Source of the DNA: Cellulosimicrobium cellulans
GTDB taxonomy: Bacteria; Actinomycetota; Actinomycetes; Actinomycetales; Cellulomonadaceae
DNA length: 64,000 bases
Direction of reading: 5' to 3'
Assembly (NCBI RefSeq): GCF_024124905.1
Contig: NZ_JAMXST010000005.1
Span: 496,001 to 560,000, forward strand
Each line of letters begins with the position of its first letter. Position 1 is the first letter of the stretch. Shown piece after piece: positions 16,977 through 26,129 of this stretch. The position numbers and the translations under genes were made by a program. The notes beneath the pieces were generated by a model. The model was given only the letters and a program-made list of their open reading frames with translations, had not been told where the DNA came from and searched no databases.

Positions 16977-17601
16977 CGCCCGCCCGCGTGCGCTCGTGCC
17001 GCTCGACGGTGAGCCCCGCGTCGAGCACCCAGCGCAGCGGGCGGCGGCGGAAGTGCTCGCCGGCGAGCGGGACGCTCACGACGTCGGCCGCCGCCTGGAG
17101 CGCGCGGAGCGGCCACGACGTCGACCCGACGTGGTCCGCGAGGACGAGCAGGCCGCCGGGCCGCAGCACGCGGACCATCTCCGCGAGCGCGGCACGGTGG
17201 TCGGGGATCGCGCAGAGCGAGAAGGTGCAGACCACGGTGTCGTAGGCGCCGTCGGGCAGGTCGAGCCGCTGCGCGTCGCCGAGCCGGAGGTCGACGTCGA
17301 TCCCCCGCTCCACCGCCCGTCGCCGCGAGAGCGCGAGCATCCCCGGGCTCCACTCGACGCCCGTCAGCCGGCCGTGGAGCACGTGCGCGGGGTAGTGCGC
17401 GAGGTTGAGGCCCGTGCCGATCGCGACCTCGAGCGTCTCGCCCGTCGCGAGCCCGCACGCGCGGGGGCGGACGTCCGGGAAGAGACGGCGCTCGGCGACG
17501 GCCATGCCGCGGTCGTAGGCGCTCGCCTCCCGGTCCCAGCGCCGCCGCAGCCGCGCGTCGCGCGGGCTCGCCGTGCCGCCCGGCTCGGTCGGTCCGGCCA
17601 T
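16930..17601 (-). CDS. SAM-dependent class I methyltransferase
   Basis: A 223-residue methyltransferase of the UbiE/Methyltransf_11 type. The SAM-binding motif I is LEVAIGTGLNLAHYP. LTGVEWSPGMLALSRRR is the strand-2 acidic motif, and YDTVVCTFSLCAIPD followed by LRPGGLLVLADH are motifs II and III. Similar proteins are often annotated as phospholipid or small-molecule methyltransferases, and the acceptor is unknown. A longer frame starting at 17736 would add three copies of a nine-residue repeat (NVGRARPAE) encoded by the 27-bp tandem repeat; I prefer the ATG after it. The 3' end overlaps the TetR gene by 47 bp. Confidence 0.85.
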   Translation of the reverse strand: MAGPTEPGGTASPRDARLRRRWDREASAYDRGMAVAERRLFPDVRPRACGLATGETLEVAIGTGLNLAHYPAHVLHGRLTGVEWSPGMLALSRRRAVERGIDVDLRLGDAQRLDLPDGAYDTVVCTFSLCAIPDHRAALAEMVRVLRPGGLLVLADHVGSTSWPLRALQAAADVVSVPLAGEHFRRRPLRWVLDAGLTVERHERTRAGVIEWFAARTPGPRAR

Positions 17602-17661
17602 GCGCACCAACTCTCGCCGCCGGTGGACGGCCGCTGCACCGGCCACCTCGACCGGTCGGCG

Positions 17662-17770
17662 GCGCGCTCGGCCGACGTTCTCCGCCGGGCGCGCTCGGCC
17701 GACGTTCTCCGCCGGGCGCGCTCGGCCGACGTTCACCGCCCGGCGCGCTCGTCGGCGTTCTCCGCCCGGC
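17662..17770. repeat. 27-bp tandem repeat upstream of the methyltransferase
   Basis: Four copies at a 27-bp spacing share CGCGCTCGGCCGACGTTCTC; the fourth is diverged. They fill most of the space between the sbcC stop and the methyltransferase start. Because 27 is a multiple of three, the repeat could extend the methyltransferase N-terminus in frame. Confidence 0.85.
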
Positions 17771-17820
17771 GACGCCGGACGTTGTCGCCGGGCCGGCGTC
17801 TCGGGCGAGCGCCGTCGTCC

Positions 17821-20800
17821 TCACGCTCGCACGGTGAGCGTGCTCCCGCCTCCGGGCACGCGCCGTACCTCGATGCGCTCCGCGATGGACTGCTTGAGCG
17901 CGTCGACGTGCGACACGACGCCGACGACGCGCCCACCCGCCCGGAGCCTCCCGAGGGCGGCGAGCACGGCTTCCAGCGTCTCGGGGTCCAGGCTGCCGAA
18001 TCCCTCGTCGACGAAGAGCGTCCCCAGCTCGACGCCGCCCGCCTCGGCCGTGACGACGTCGGCGAGCCCGAGCGCCAGGCACAGGGACACGTAGAACGTC
18101 TCGCCGCCCGACAGCGTGCGCGGGTCGCGCTCCCGCTCGGTGACGTGGTCGAGGACCTTCATCGCGAGCCCGCGCTTGTGCGCGCGCACGTCCTCGCGCG
18201 TCGCGCTGCGCACGAGCTCGTACCGGCCCGACGACATCTCCGCGAGGCGCTCGTTCGCGGCGGCGACGACGTCCTCGAACCGCTGGACGAGGACGAACGT
18301 CGCGAGCGTGAGCGCGTGGGCGTTGTCCCCGGAGCCGGACGCCAGCGCCGCCATGCGCGCGACCGGCTCGGCGGCGTCCCGGGCCCGGGCCCAGTCGTCC
18401 ACCGCCGTCCCGATCCCCTCCGCGGCGACGCGCGCGGCCTGCGCCTGACGGGCGACGAGCTCGTGGCGACGACCCGCGGCCCGGGCCGTCGCCTCGGCCT
18501 CGGCGACGGCGGCCCGCGCCGCGGCGACGTCGGGCGCGGCGTCTGCGGGGAGGTCCGCGAGGGCGGGGTCGGCGAGCCCGGCGGCCGTGGCGGCGCACGC
18601 CGCCTCGTGCTCGGCGACACGGCGCGCGAGCGCCAGCCGGTCCGGCTCGTCGAGGACGGCGGCGAGCGCGTCGGCGGCGTCCGCGAACCCCGACCGGTCG
18701 ACGATCGCGCCGAGCTCGGCCGTGCGGTCCGCGACGGCCCGGGCCGCGACGGCGACCGCGGTGCTCGCGTCGGCGAGGGCGTCGATCGTGCGGAGCCGCT
18801 CGTCGAGCGCCGCGGCGAGCACGGCGACGGGGTTGCGGGTCCCGCCCTCGTCGGCGAGGGCGTCGGGCAGGTCGGCCAGCTCCACCAGGGGCCCGGCCGC
18901 GGCGATCTCCGCGCGGATCTCGGCCCGGTCGGCGTCGAGCGCCGCCTCGAGCTCGTCGAGGCGGGCCGTCGTGCCGGCGATCCCCTCCGCGAGCGCGGCG
19001 GCACGTTCCTGGAGCGCGGTCGTGCCGGCGTCGAGGGCGTCGAGCTCGCGCTCGGCGTCCGCGCGGTCGCGGGCCGCCGCCCGCGCGCCCGAGACGAGCG
19101 CGTCGACCTCCGCGACGCGCCCCGCCGCCTCGTGGGGCGTCAGGCCCTCGGCGTCCCGACGGCGCGCCGTCAGCCGTTCGGCGAGCACCCCCGCGCGCGC
19201 GGAGGCGTCGTGCAGCGCCAGCTCCGCCTCGGCCCGGCCGCGCTCCGCGTCCTCGACGTCCTGCGCGGTGGGGTGGCCGTCCGCGAGCGGCGCCGGGGCC
19301 GGGTGGTCCGTCCCGCCGCACACCGGGCACGGGGACTCCTCGACGAGGCCCGCGGCGAGCTCGCCCGCGAGGCCGGCGATCCGGGCCGCCCGGACCCGCG
19401 CCTCCTGCTCGACGGCGGCGCGCGCGACCGTCGCGGCCCGGGTCCGCGCGGCCCGGGCCGCCTCCTCCTCCCCCGCGAGCGCCGCGGCCTGCCGCGCCGC
19501 TTCCTCGACCGCACGCGCACGCAGCGCCTGCTCCTGGAGGGCACCGAGCGTCCCGGCGGTCTCCGCGAGCGACGTCAGCCGCAGGCGCAGCTCCTCGCGG
19601 AGCGCCGGCCGCGCGGCGAGCTCGTCGAGCGTGCGCGCTCGCTCCTCGACGGCCTGCACGACGGCCTTGCGTCCGTCCTCGACCTCCCGGTCCCGGGCCG
19701 GGAGCGAGGCGCCCACGGGGAGCAGCCGGGCCACGCGCACCCCGGCCGTCGCGACGTCGGCGCGCAGCGCCTCGAGCGTCGTCGGGTCGGCGTCGGCGAG
19801 GGACGCGGGCGCGCCCGTCCGGGCGAGCGCGAGCCGGTCGTGCGCGGCGGCGAGGAGCTGCTCCGCGCGGACGAGGCCCTGCGCCGCGGGGGCGACGACG
19901 GCGGCGCGGGTCGCGGCGTCGACGCGGCGGCGGTCGTCGGCGACCCGGGGCTCCTCCTCCGCGAGGCGCGCCTCCTCGGCGCGCAACCGCGCCACGCGCT
20001 CCACGGCGTCGGCGAGCGCCCGCTCGGCGTCGAGCCGGTCGCGCGCCGCGACGAGCGTCGCGTTGGTCGCGATCTCGCGCGCGGCGAGCGCCTCCGCCTC
20101 GGCCCCGAGCCCTGCGACGTGCGCGAGGGCGAGCGCGTGCACGCCCGGGGCCGGGGCCACCGTCCCCGCGCCCGCCGCCGTGGGCAGGAGCGGGCCCACG
20201 TCCGCGACCCGTCCGTCGGCGAGCGCGGACCGGGACGACGGCACGCCGTCCGCGGCGTGGACGCTCGCGGACCCGTCCGCCGCGGTTCGCGCCAGGTCCG
20301 CCGCGGCCCGGGCGAGGTCGGCCTCGTCGGCGCGGTGCAGCCGCGCGTCGTCGTGCGCGGCCTCGCGCAGTCGCCGGGCGTCGTCGGGCACGAGCCCCGC
20401 CGCCCCGGTGAACCGCTCGACCGCGCCGCGGACGCCCTGGCGTGCGCCGTCCGACCGTGCCCGCGCCGTGCGCGCGAGCTCGGCGAGCCGCACCGTCGCG
20501 CGGTGGTAGAGCTCGGTGCCGAAGACCTTCTGCAGCAGCACCGCCCGGTCCTCGGGCTTCGCGCGCAGGAACGTCGCGAACTCGCCCTGCGGGAGCACGA
20601 CGGTCTGCACGAGCTGGCGCCGGTCGAGCCCGACGATCCGGCGGATCTCCTCCCCGGCCTCGTCGAGCCGCGTCGAGAGCAGCTCGCCCGGCGGGCCGTC
20701 GACGCCCGCGCAGGCCTGCGCGGACGGCACGCCCGCGAGCCGCCAGAGCCGGACCGACGCCTGCTGGGTCGTCGTGCCGGTGCCGCGCTTCTTGGGCCGG

Positions 20801-21096
20801 CGGTACTCGGGCGTCCGCCGCACGCGGTACACGCCCGACGGGACCTCCAGCACCAGGTCGACGAACGACTCGACCTCGGGCGCCGCGAACGCCGACCGGA
20901 GCCGGTCGTCGCTCGCCGCGTCGGACGCGACCTTGCCGTACAGCGCGAAGACGATCGCGTCGATGACCGTCGACTTGCCCGCGCCCGTGGGCCCGTCGAG
21001 GAGGTAGATCCCGGACGCGCCCAGGGCCGCGAGATCGACGTGCTGGAGGCCCGCGAACGGCCCGATCGCCTGGAAGGTCAGCGAGTGCAGGTGCAT
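17821..21096 (-). CDS. sbcC: Exonuclease subunit SbcC (Rad50-like ATPase)
   Basis: A 1091-residue SMC-like ATPase that pairs with SbcD to process DNA ends and cut hairpins. Walker A is GPTGAGKST (35-43). Long Ala/Arg/Glu-rich coiled coils flank the zinc hook CPVCGGTDHP near residue 590. The C-terminal lobe has the signature LSGGETFYVSLCLALGLADV near 990 and the Walker B LFVDEGFGSLD. The start overlaps the sbcD stop by ATGA, so the two are co-translated. The many palindromes in this genome are the kind of structure SbcCD cleaves when extruded. Confidence 0.95.
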   Translation of the reverse strand: MHLHSLTFQAIGPFAGLQHVDLAALGASGIYLLDGPTGAGKSTVIDAIVFALYGKVASDAASDDRLRSAFAAPEVESFVDLVLEVPSGVYRVRRTPEYRRPKKRGTGTTTQQASVRLWRLAGVPSAQACAGVDGPPGELLSTRLDEAGEEIRRIVGLDRRQLVQTVVLPQGEFATFLRAKPEDRAVLLQKVFGTELYHRATVRLAELARTARARSDGARQGVRGAVERFTGAAGLVPDDARRLREAAHDDARLHRADEADLARAAADLARTAADGSASVHAADGVPSSRSALADGRVADVGPLLPTAAGAGTVAPAPGVHALALAHVAGLGAEAEALAAREIATNATLVAARDRLDAERALADAVERVARLRAEEARLAEEEPRVADDRRRVDAATRAAVVAPAAQGLVRAEQLLAAAHDRLALARTGAPASLADADPTTLEALRADVATAGVRVARLLPVGASLPARDREVEDGRKAVVQAVEERARTLDELAARPALREELRLRLTSLAETAGTLGALQEQALRARAVEEAARQAAALAGEEEAARAARTRAATVARAAVEQEARVRAARIAGLAGELAAGLVEESPCPVCGGTDHPAPAPLADGHPTAQDVEDAERGRAEAELALHDASARAGVLAERLTARRRDAEGLTPHEAAGRVAEVDALVSGARAAARDRADAERELDALDAGTTALQERAAALAEGIAGTTARLDELEAALDADRAEIRAEIAAAGPLVELADLPDALADEGGTRNPVAVLAAALDERLRTIDALADASTAVAVAARAVADRTAELGAIVDRSGFADAADALAAVLDEPDRLALARRVAEHEAACAATAAGLADPALADLPADAAPDVAAARAAVAEAEATARAAGRRHELVARQAQAARVAAEGIGTAVDDWARARDAAEPVARMAALASGSGDNAHALTLATFVLVQRFEDVVAAANERLAEMSSGRYELVRSATREDVRAHKRGLAMKVLDHVTERERDPRTLSGGETFYVSLCLALGLADVVTAEAGGVELGTLFVDEGFGSLDPETLEAVLAALGRLRAGGRVVGVVSHVDALKQSIAERIEVRRVPGGGSTLTVRA

Positions 21097-22403
21097 CAGG
21101 CGCTCCGCTCCTCCGCCAGCGCGAGCTCGAACGCCTCGCGCAGCACGGCGATCTCCGCGTCGCTCGGCGCGTGGCCCGCGACGTGCTCGACGAAGTCCCG
21201 CGCGACGTCGAGCGGGTCCCGCCCCGGCCCGACGGCGGTCACGACCTCCCGCTCCTCGGGGCGCGGCGGGCGGTGGGTCACCTGGAGCGCGTGCGGGAAC
21301 CGCCCCCGGACGCGCGCGTAGAGCTCCGCGGGTCGCACCGCGTCCGTCACGACGACCCGCAGCCAGTCGTCGACGTGGGGTTCGCCGGCTGCCCCGAGCA
21401 GGTCGTCGAGCGTCCCCGTGACCTCGGCGAGCCGCCGCGGCACCGGCGCGGGGACGAGCTCGACGGCCGCGTCCGGGTCTCCACCGGCACCCCCTTCCAG
21501 CCGGTCCAGGTCGACGAGCGCCGTGGACTTGCGCTGGTGCCGCTCCGAGAAGGAGAACGCGAGCGGAGATCCCGAGTAGCGCGCGACCGTCGCCGAGCTG
21601 CTGCCATGACCTGCGGTTTCACGTGAAACGTCGGGCACGGTGACGCGCTGCGGCCCGTGCAGGTGCCCGAGCGCGACGTAGTCGACCCCCCAGCCCCCGA
21701 ACGTGGCCGCGGGCACGGCGTCGACGCCGCCCACGCGGATGTCCCGCTCCGACTCCGACGCGAGCCCGCCGACCACGAACGCGTGCCCGACGACGACGGC
21801 ACGGGCGCTCGGGTGCTGCGCGCGGCGACGTGCGAGGTCGTTCCCCACGCGCCGCATCGCCGCGGCCATGACGGCCTCGTGCGACCGGGCGAGCGGCCTC
21901 CGCGCACCGCCGGCGCTCGGGTCCGGGCGGTCGGCCGCGGCGTCGTCGCCCTCGGCCAGCGCGTGGCGCGCCGTGTCCGGGTCGAGGTACGGCAGCGCGT
22001 AGACGAGCAGCGGAGCGTCGCCCTCGGCCGCCCGACCCCGGGGCCCGGGGTGCGGCGCGAGGACGACGGGCGTCCCGACGTCGGACAGCCGCGCGCGCAG
22101 GTGCACGCCCGGCCGCATCACGCGGTCCCCGAACCCGAGCCGGACCGCGGAGTCGTGGTTCCCGGGCGTGACCACGACGTGCGCGTGCTCCGCGAGCCGC
22201 GTCAGCGCGTCGGACAGGAGCGAGACCGCGTCGACCGGCGGGACGGCGCGGTCGTACACGTCCCCCGCGACGACGACGGCGTCCACGTCCTCCGTGCGGG
22301 TCAGCTCGACGAGGTGGTCGAGGTGCGCGGCCTGGTGCTCCAGCAGGTCGACCCCGTGCAGCGTGCGCCCGAGGTGCCAGTCGGACGTGTGCAGGATGCG
22401 CAT
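21096..22403 (-). CDS. sbcD: Exonuclease subunit SbcD (Mre11-like nuclease)
   Basis: A 435-residue manganese-dependent phosphoesterase, the nuclease half of SbcCD. Five phosphoesterase motifs are visible: MRILHTSDWHLGR, GDVYDRAVP, VTPGNHDSAVR, VVGHAFVVGG and ALGHLHG. The C-terminal capping domain ends about 435. The ATG before RILHTSDWH was chosen; a frame nine residues longer has no ribosome binding site support. It is the first gene of the sbcDC operon, preceded by a short hairpin. Function is secure by motif and gene order. Confidence 0.95.
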   Translation of the reverse strand: MRILHTSDWHLGRTLHGVDLLEHQAAHLDHLVELTRTEDVDAVVVAGDVYDRAVPPVDAVSLLSDALTRLAEHAHVVVTPGNHDSAVRLGFGDRVMRPGVHLRARLSDVGTPVVLAPHPGPRGRAAEGDAPLLVYALPYLDPDTARHALAEGDDAAADRPDPSAGGARRPLARSHEAVMAAAMRRVGNDLARRRAQHPSARAVVVGHAFVVGGLASESERDIRVGGVDAVPAATFGGWGVDYVALGHLHGPQRVTVPDVSRETAGHGSSSATVARYSGSPLAFSFSERHQRKSTALVDLDRLEGGAGGDPDAAVELVPAPVPRRLAEVTGTLDDLLGAAGEPHVDDWLRVVVTDAVRPAELYARVRGRFPHALQVTHRPPRPEEREVVTAVGPGRDPLDVARDFVEHVAGHAPSDAEIAVLREAFELALAEERSA

Positions 22404-22419
22404 GACCGCACCGTACCGG

Positions 22420-22438
22420 CGGGGGCCCACAGCCCCCG
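22420..22438 (-). terminator. Short hairpin between STAS gene and sbcD
   Basis: CGGGGGC and GCCCCCG form a perfect 7-bp stem with a 5-nt loop, just after the STAS gene stop and 17 bp before the sbcD start. It could end the STAS transcript. Its closeness to sbcD also allows a role in that leader. Confidence 0.45.
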
Positions 22439-22466
22439 GGACCCGGGCGGTCGGGCGCGGACCGGG

Positions 22467-22841
22467 TCAGACCGCCCCGACGACCTCGATCGGGCCCGTC
22501 GACGCGCCGCTGCGCTCCACGGGGATACGGCCGCCCATGCCGATCATGTCGAGCAGCTCGACGATGCTGGTCGACGGGTCGCGGAGCACCACGTCGCGGC
22601 CGTCCTCCTCGCCGAGCATGTAGAGCTGGATGATGAACGCGATGCCCGACGAGTCGATGAAGGTCACGTCGGCGACGTCGACCACGACGCGCCCGCGCGT
22701 GTCCAGCACGTACGACATCGCCTCGCTCGCGCGGTCGCGCAGCGCCGCGTCGATCTCTCCCCACATCGTCACGACCACGCCGCCGTCAGCCGGGGCGTAG
22801 ACGATCCCGCTCGTCCGGTCGATCGCGCTGCCTGTGTCCAC
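22467..22841 (-). CDS. STAS-domain anti-sigma factor antagonist
   Basis: A 124-residue STAS protein of the SpoIIAA/RsbV kind. GGVVVTMWGEID begins the fold, and DVTFIDSSGIAFI contains the phosphorylatable serine (Ser64 or Ser65) used in partner switching. In its dephosphorylated state it should bind an anti-sigma kinase and free a stress or developmental sigma factor. No kinase or sigma gene is adjacent, so its partner lies outside the window. The GTG start is followed by GACACAGGC. A CCGGAC-AAC-GTCCGG inverted repeat lies about 55 bp upstream. Confidence 0.88.
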   Translation of the reverse strand: MDTGSAIDRTSGIVYAPADGGVVVTMWGEIDAALRDRASEAMSYVLDTRGRVVVDVADVTFIDSSGIAFIIQLYMLGEEDGRDVVLRDPSTSIVELLDMIGMGGRIPVERSGASTGPIEVVGAV

Positions 22842-22894
22842 GGTTCCCGCTCACCGTCTCTCTCGAGTCGTCCTGCGTGCTGTCGGCCGCCCCT

Positions 22895-22909
22895 CCGGAC
22901 AACGTCCGG
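22895..22909. promoter_or_regulatory. Inverted repeat upstream of the STAS gene
   Basis: CCGGAC-AAC-GTCCGG has perfect 6-bp arms 54 bp before the STAS start, in the 272-bp gap between the STAS and YbaK genes. No promoter element or reading frame in that gap is convincing otherwise. Confidence 0.35.
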
Positions 22910-23113
22910 TGACGACGGCCTGTTCCCCGCGCGCCCCCGCGAGGCTCCGTCCGGTCGCGTGCGCCGCCGTCGGGCGACGGACCGCGCCGGGCGACCGTGA
23001 CCGGAGCAGAACGAGTCTGCACCCGACGCGCTGCGCGCACCAGCCCTCGCGGGGGTGGTCCTCGACCTTTCTCCGAACCCACACAACCGCCGCGCCGCAG
23101 CCGGTCGCACGCG

Positions 23114-23644
23114 CTACAGCGGCTCCGTGACGTCCGCGACCTGCGCGCCCAGCGCGCCGACGAGCGCCCGCCCGTCCACCGTCGCCGCGACGCCGTGCGC
23201 GCCCCCGCCGATCGAGACGAGCCGCGCCGCGGCGTCGGGCTCCGCACCCTCGCCCCCCGCGACGTCGACGTCGTCGCCCTCCCCCGGCCCGGCCACGACC
23301 CGGACGTCCGCGACCACGGGCCAGGCGTGCGTCGAGCCGAACGGGGTGATCGTGCCGCGCTCGTAGCCCGTGACGTCGCGCGCGACCTCCTTGTCCGGCA
23401 TCGACAGGCGCGAGACGCCGAGGAGCGCGCGCAGCTTGGGCCACGAGATCTGGCGGTCGCCGGGGACGAGGACGAACAGGTAGTCGTCCTCCGCGCGCCG
23501 TACGACGATCGTCTTGAGGACGCGCGACGGGTCCACGCCACGGGCCGCGGCGGCCTCCTCGAGCGACCCCACCCGGCCGTGCCGCGTGACGGTGTAGTCG
23601 ATGCCCGACGCCTCCAGCGCCGCCAGGGCGCGCTCGCTGCTCAT
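23114..23644 (-). CDS. YbaK/EbsC-type aminoacyl-tRNA deacylase
   Basis: A 176-residue trans-editing protein that hydrolyses mischarged tRNA, most often Cys-tRNA(Pro). YTVTRHGRVGSLEEAAAARG, the LKTIVVRR strand with its conserved lysine, and GYERGTITPFGS follow the family pattern. An insertion of about 25 Gly/Asp/Glu-rich residues (VAGPGEGDDVDVAGGEGAEP) before the last strand is unusual. Length is otherwise typical. It stands between the STAS gene and the DUF2087 gene with no evident operon link. Confidence 0.88.
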   Translation of the reverse strand: MSSERALAALEASGIDYTVTRHGRVGSLEEAAAARGVDPSRVLKTIVVRRAEDDYLFVLVPGDRQISWPKLRALLGVSRLSMPDKEVARDVTGYERGTITPFGSTHAWPVVADVRVVAGPGEGDDVDVAGGEGAEPDAAARLVSIGGGAHGVAATVDGRALVGALGAQVADVTEPL

Positions 23645-23704
23645 GGCACCGACCCTAGCCGCCCCGTCCGTCGCCCATCCCGGCGCACGCCCCGGCGCCG
23701 GGCG

Positions 23705-24238
23705 TCAGACGTCGTCGAACTCCGTCACGACCGTGCGCCAGTACTCCGCGCCGTCGCGCGTGCGGTGCACGAGGCCGGCGTCGACCATCGCGCGGCGCAG
23801 CGACACCGGGTCCGCTGCGCGGGCCGCGAGCCGCTTGGTCAGCGTGAGCTCGGTGACGGGCTCCTCCAGCGGCAGCACCTGTGCCGCCAGGAACCGCACC
23901 ACGAGCTCGCGGTCCCGCTGCCGCTTGGGCGAGCGCAGCAGGCGGCCGTCGACGAGGAACCGCTCGGGACCCGTCGGCCGGGGCGTGGGCACCGTCGCGA
24001 GCAGCGCCGCGAACCGCTCCGGCGCGGCGCGCAGGAACCCGGTCTCGTCCCGCACGACGACCCCTGCCGCGAGGAGCGGCGCGAGCCGCCGCCGCTCGTC
24101 GGTCGACAGCACCGCCTCGGCGGGGCTCTCCGTCACGACGCGCGCGAGCACCTCCAGCCGCCCCGCGTCCGCGAGCGACGCGACGACCTGCTTCCACGCG
24201 TTGTCCGGCGCCACGGCACCGGTCTGCTCGACGTCCAC
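23705..24238 (-). CDS. DUF2087 domain-containing protein
   Basis: A 177-residue protein whose C-terminal half is a DUF2087 domain (ERFLVDGRLLRSPKRQRDRE, then LTKRLAARAADPVSLRRAMVDAG). The N-terminal half resembles a helical, possibly winged-helix, module (ARVVTESPAEAVLSTDERRR). Proteins of this layout are often annotated as transcriptional regulators. A DNA-binding role is plausible, not shown. There is no close neighbour suggesting a target. Confidence 0.78.
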   Translation of the reverse strand: MDVEQTGAVAPDNAWKQVVASLADAGRLEVLARVVTESPAEAVLSTDERRRLAPLLAAGVVVRDETGFLRAAPERFAALLATVPTPRPTGPERFLVDGRLLRSPKRQRDRELVVRFLAAQVLPLEEPVTELTLTKRLAARAADPVSLRRAMVDAGLVHRTRDGAEYWRTVVTEFDDV

Positions 24239-24280
24239 CCACCGACCCTAAGCACCCTCCGGCGCCCGGGCCAGCGACTT

Positions 24281-24320
24281 GTCAGCGCCCCACCGGTCGC
24301 GAGAGGCGTGCGGCGCTGAC
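24281..24320 (-). terminator. Hairpin after the ABC-F gene
   Basis: GTCAGCGCC and GGCGCTGAC are perfect 9-bp arms separated by 22 nt, about 10 bp after the ABC-F stop codon. It probably ends that transcript and insulates the DUF2087 gene. Confidence 0.5.
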
Positions 24321-24331
24321 CGGCGCAGGGC

Positions 24332-26071
24332 TCACGCCAGGTGCACGACGTCGCCCGTCCAGCGCTGCCGCAGCCACCGGTCGTGCGACGCGACGACGAC
24401 GGCGCCCGGCCACTCCTCGACGGCCTCCATGAGCTCCCCCGCGAGCGTGAGCGACACGTGGTTCGTCGGCTCGTCGAGGAGCAGCACGTCCGGCGCCTGC
24501 GTGACGAGCATCGCGAGCACGACGCGCCGCCGCTGGCCCACCGACAGCTCCGCGAGCGGACGCCCGAGGTCGCGCGGCGCGAGCAGCCCGTGCGCGTCCA
24601 CGGCGGCCTCGCGCGCGCCCGCCCGGTCGGCCGGGTCCCAGCCCTGCGCGAGGGCGAGGAGCTCGCGGGGGGTGCGGTCGTCGTCGTGCAGGTGGACGTC
24701 CTGCTCCAGCAGGCCGACGCGCACCCCGCGCGCCCGCCCGACCGTGCCCGCGTCAGGCACGAGGTCGCCCGCGAGGACGTGCAGCAACGTCGACTTCCCC
24801 GCGCCGTTGGCGCCCGTGACGAGCAGCCGCGTGCCGCGCGCGACCTCGATCGAGGGCACGCCCGACGCGGTCATGTCGAGCCGGTCGGAGCGCTCGCCGG
24901 GCGCCCCCGTGCCCGCCGGCCGGTGCACGACGACGCCCCGCGCCCACGCGACGACGTCGCCGCCGCCGGGGGTCGCCGCGCCGCCGCCGTCCGGCGGCGC
25001 GAACCGCAACGGCGCCGGGGGCTTGCGCACCTGGTCGCGCTCCAGGGCGTCGAGGCGCTGCTGCGCGTTGCGCACGCGCCGCGACACCTGGCTCTGGACG
25101 CGCTCCCCCTTGAAGTCGTAGAGGATCTTCGCCTGGTTGCCGCGCTCGCGGTTCTTCGAGACGTCGCGCGCGGTGACCGCGACGGACCGGCGCAGCTCGA
25201 CGAGCTCCGCCTGCTCGGCCTCGAACCGCTGCTCCCAGCGCGCGCGCTCGACGCGCTTGGCCTCCAGGTAGTCGCTGTACGTGCCGCCGTAGAGCGTGGC
25301 CGTGCCGCCGCCGGGGCGCGGGCTCCCGTTCGCGGCTCCGCGCAGCGGCTCGGCCACCGGGTCGAGGTCGAGGATCTCCGTGCACACCTCGTCGAGGAAG
25401 ACCCGGTCGTGGCTCGCGAGCACGACGGCACCCGGGAGCGCGCGCAGCGCCGCCGCGAGGAACTCGGCGGCGTCGTCGTCGAGGTGGTTCGTCGGCTCGT
25501 CGAGCAGCAGCGCGCCCGGCTGACGGACCAGCAGGGCGGCGAGCCCGAGGCGCGTCCGCTGCCCGCCCGAGAGCGAGCCGACGGCGCGGCCGGCGACGCC
25601 GTCGACGTCGAGCCCCAGGCCGGCGAGCGTGCGGGCGGCCCGGGCGTCGGCGTCCCACACGTCCGCGAGCTCGGCCCGGTCGAGGGCGCGCGCGTACGCC
25701 GCGTCGGCACCCGCGACGGGCCCCGCTCCGTCGGGACCCGTGAGAGCGAGCGCCGCCTCCTCGAGCTCGCGCTCGATCGCGCGGACGCGCGCCAGCGCGT
25801 CGTCGACGACCGCACGCACGGTCGTCGACGGCGGGTACGGGAACTCCTGGTGCAGGAACCCGAGGTCGTCGGGCCGGGTCACCGCCCCGTCGTCGGGCGC
25901 GAGCGTGCCCGCGAGCACGCGCAGCAGGGTGGACTTGCCGACGCCGTTCTCGCCGACGAGACCCGTGCGGTGGCCGGGGTCGACGGCGAGGTCGACGCCG
26001 CGCAGGACGGGACGTCCTGCGAACGACACGCGGACGTCGGACGCACGCAGGACGGGGGTGGAACGGGCCAT
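24332..26071 (-). CDS. ABC-F family ATPase (antibiotic-resistance type)
   Basis: A 579-residue ribosome-associated ATPase with two nucleotide-binding domains and no membrane part. Domain one has GENGVGKST, LSGGQRTRLGLAALLV and LLLDEPTNHLDDD. The interdomain linker includes NRERGNQAKILYDFKGERV and QVSRRVRNAQQRLD, a pattern seen in actinobacterial macrolide-resistance ABC-F proteins such as TlrC and OleB. Domain two has GANGAGKST and a variant signature, LSVGQRRR. It likely protects or rescues ribosomes from an antibiotic. AGGTGA lies 6 bp before the ATG. The leader holds a 34-bp tandem repeat that could affect regulation. Confidence 0.88.
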   Translation of the reverse strand: MARSTPVLRASDVRVSFAGRPVLRGVDLAVDPGHRTGLVGENGVGKSTLLRVLAGTLAPDDGAVTRPDDLGFLHQEFPYPPSTTVRAVVDDALARVRAIERELEEAALALTGPDGAGPVAGADAAYARALDRAELADVWDADARAARTLAGLGLDVDGVAGRAVGSLSGGQRTRLGLAALLVRQPGALLLDEPTNHLDDDAAEFLAAALRALPGAVVLASHDRVFLDEVCTEILDLDPVAEPLRGAANGSPRPGGGTATLYGGTYSDYLEAKRVERARWEQRFEAEQAELVELRRSVAVTARDVSKNRERGNQAKILYDFKGERVQSQVSRRVRNAQQRLDALERDQVRKPPAPLRFAPPDGGGAATPGGGDVVAWARGVVVHRPAGTGAPGERSDRLDMTASGVPSIEVARGTRLLVTGANGAGKSTLLHVLAGDLVPDAGTVGRARGVRVGLLEQDVHLHDDDRTPRELLALAQGWDPADRAGAREAAVDAHGLLAPRDLGRPLAELSVGQRRRVVLAMLVTQAPDVLLLDEPTNHVSLTLAGELMEAVEEWPGAVVVASHDRWLRQRWTGDVVHLA

Positions 26072-26129
26072 GGGTGATCACCTACCAGGGTGCCCGGGCG
26101 GCACGCGCACGCGCCGGGACGGCGCGGGG

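Noticed and set aside
16876-21321. Plus-strand reading frame of nearly 1500 codons opposite sbcC
   Set aside because: High GC removes stop codons from alternative frames. The composition is Arg/Gly/Pro-rich with no domain, and sbcC/sbcD on the other strand carry all expected motifs.
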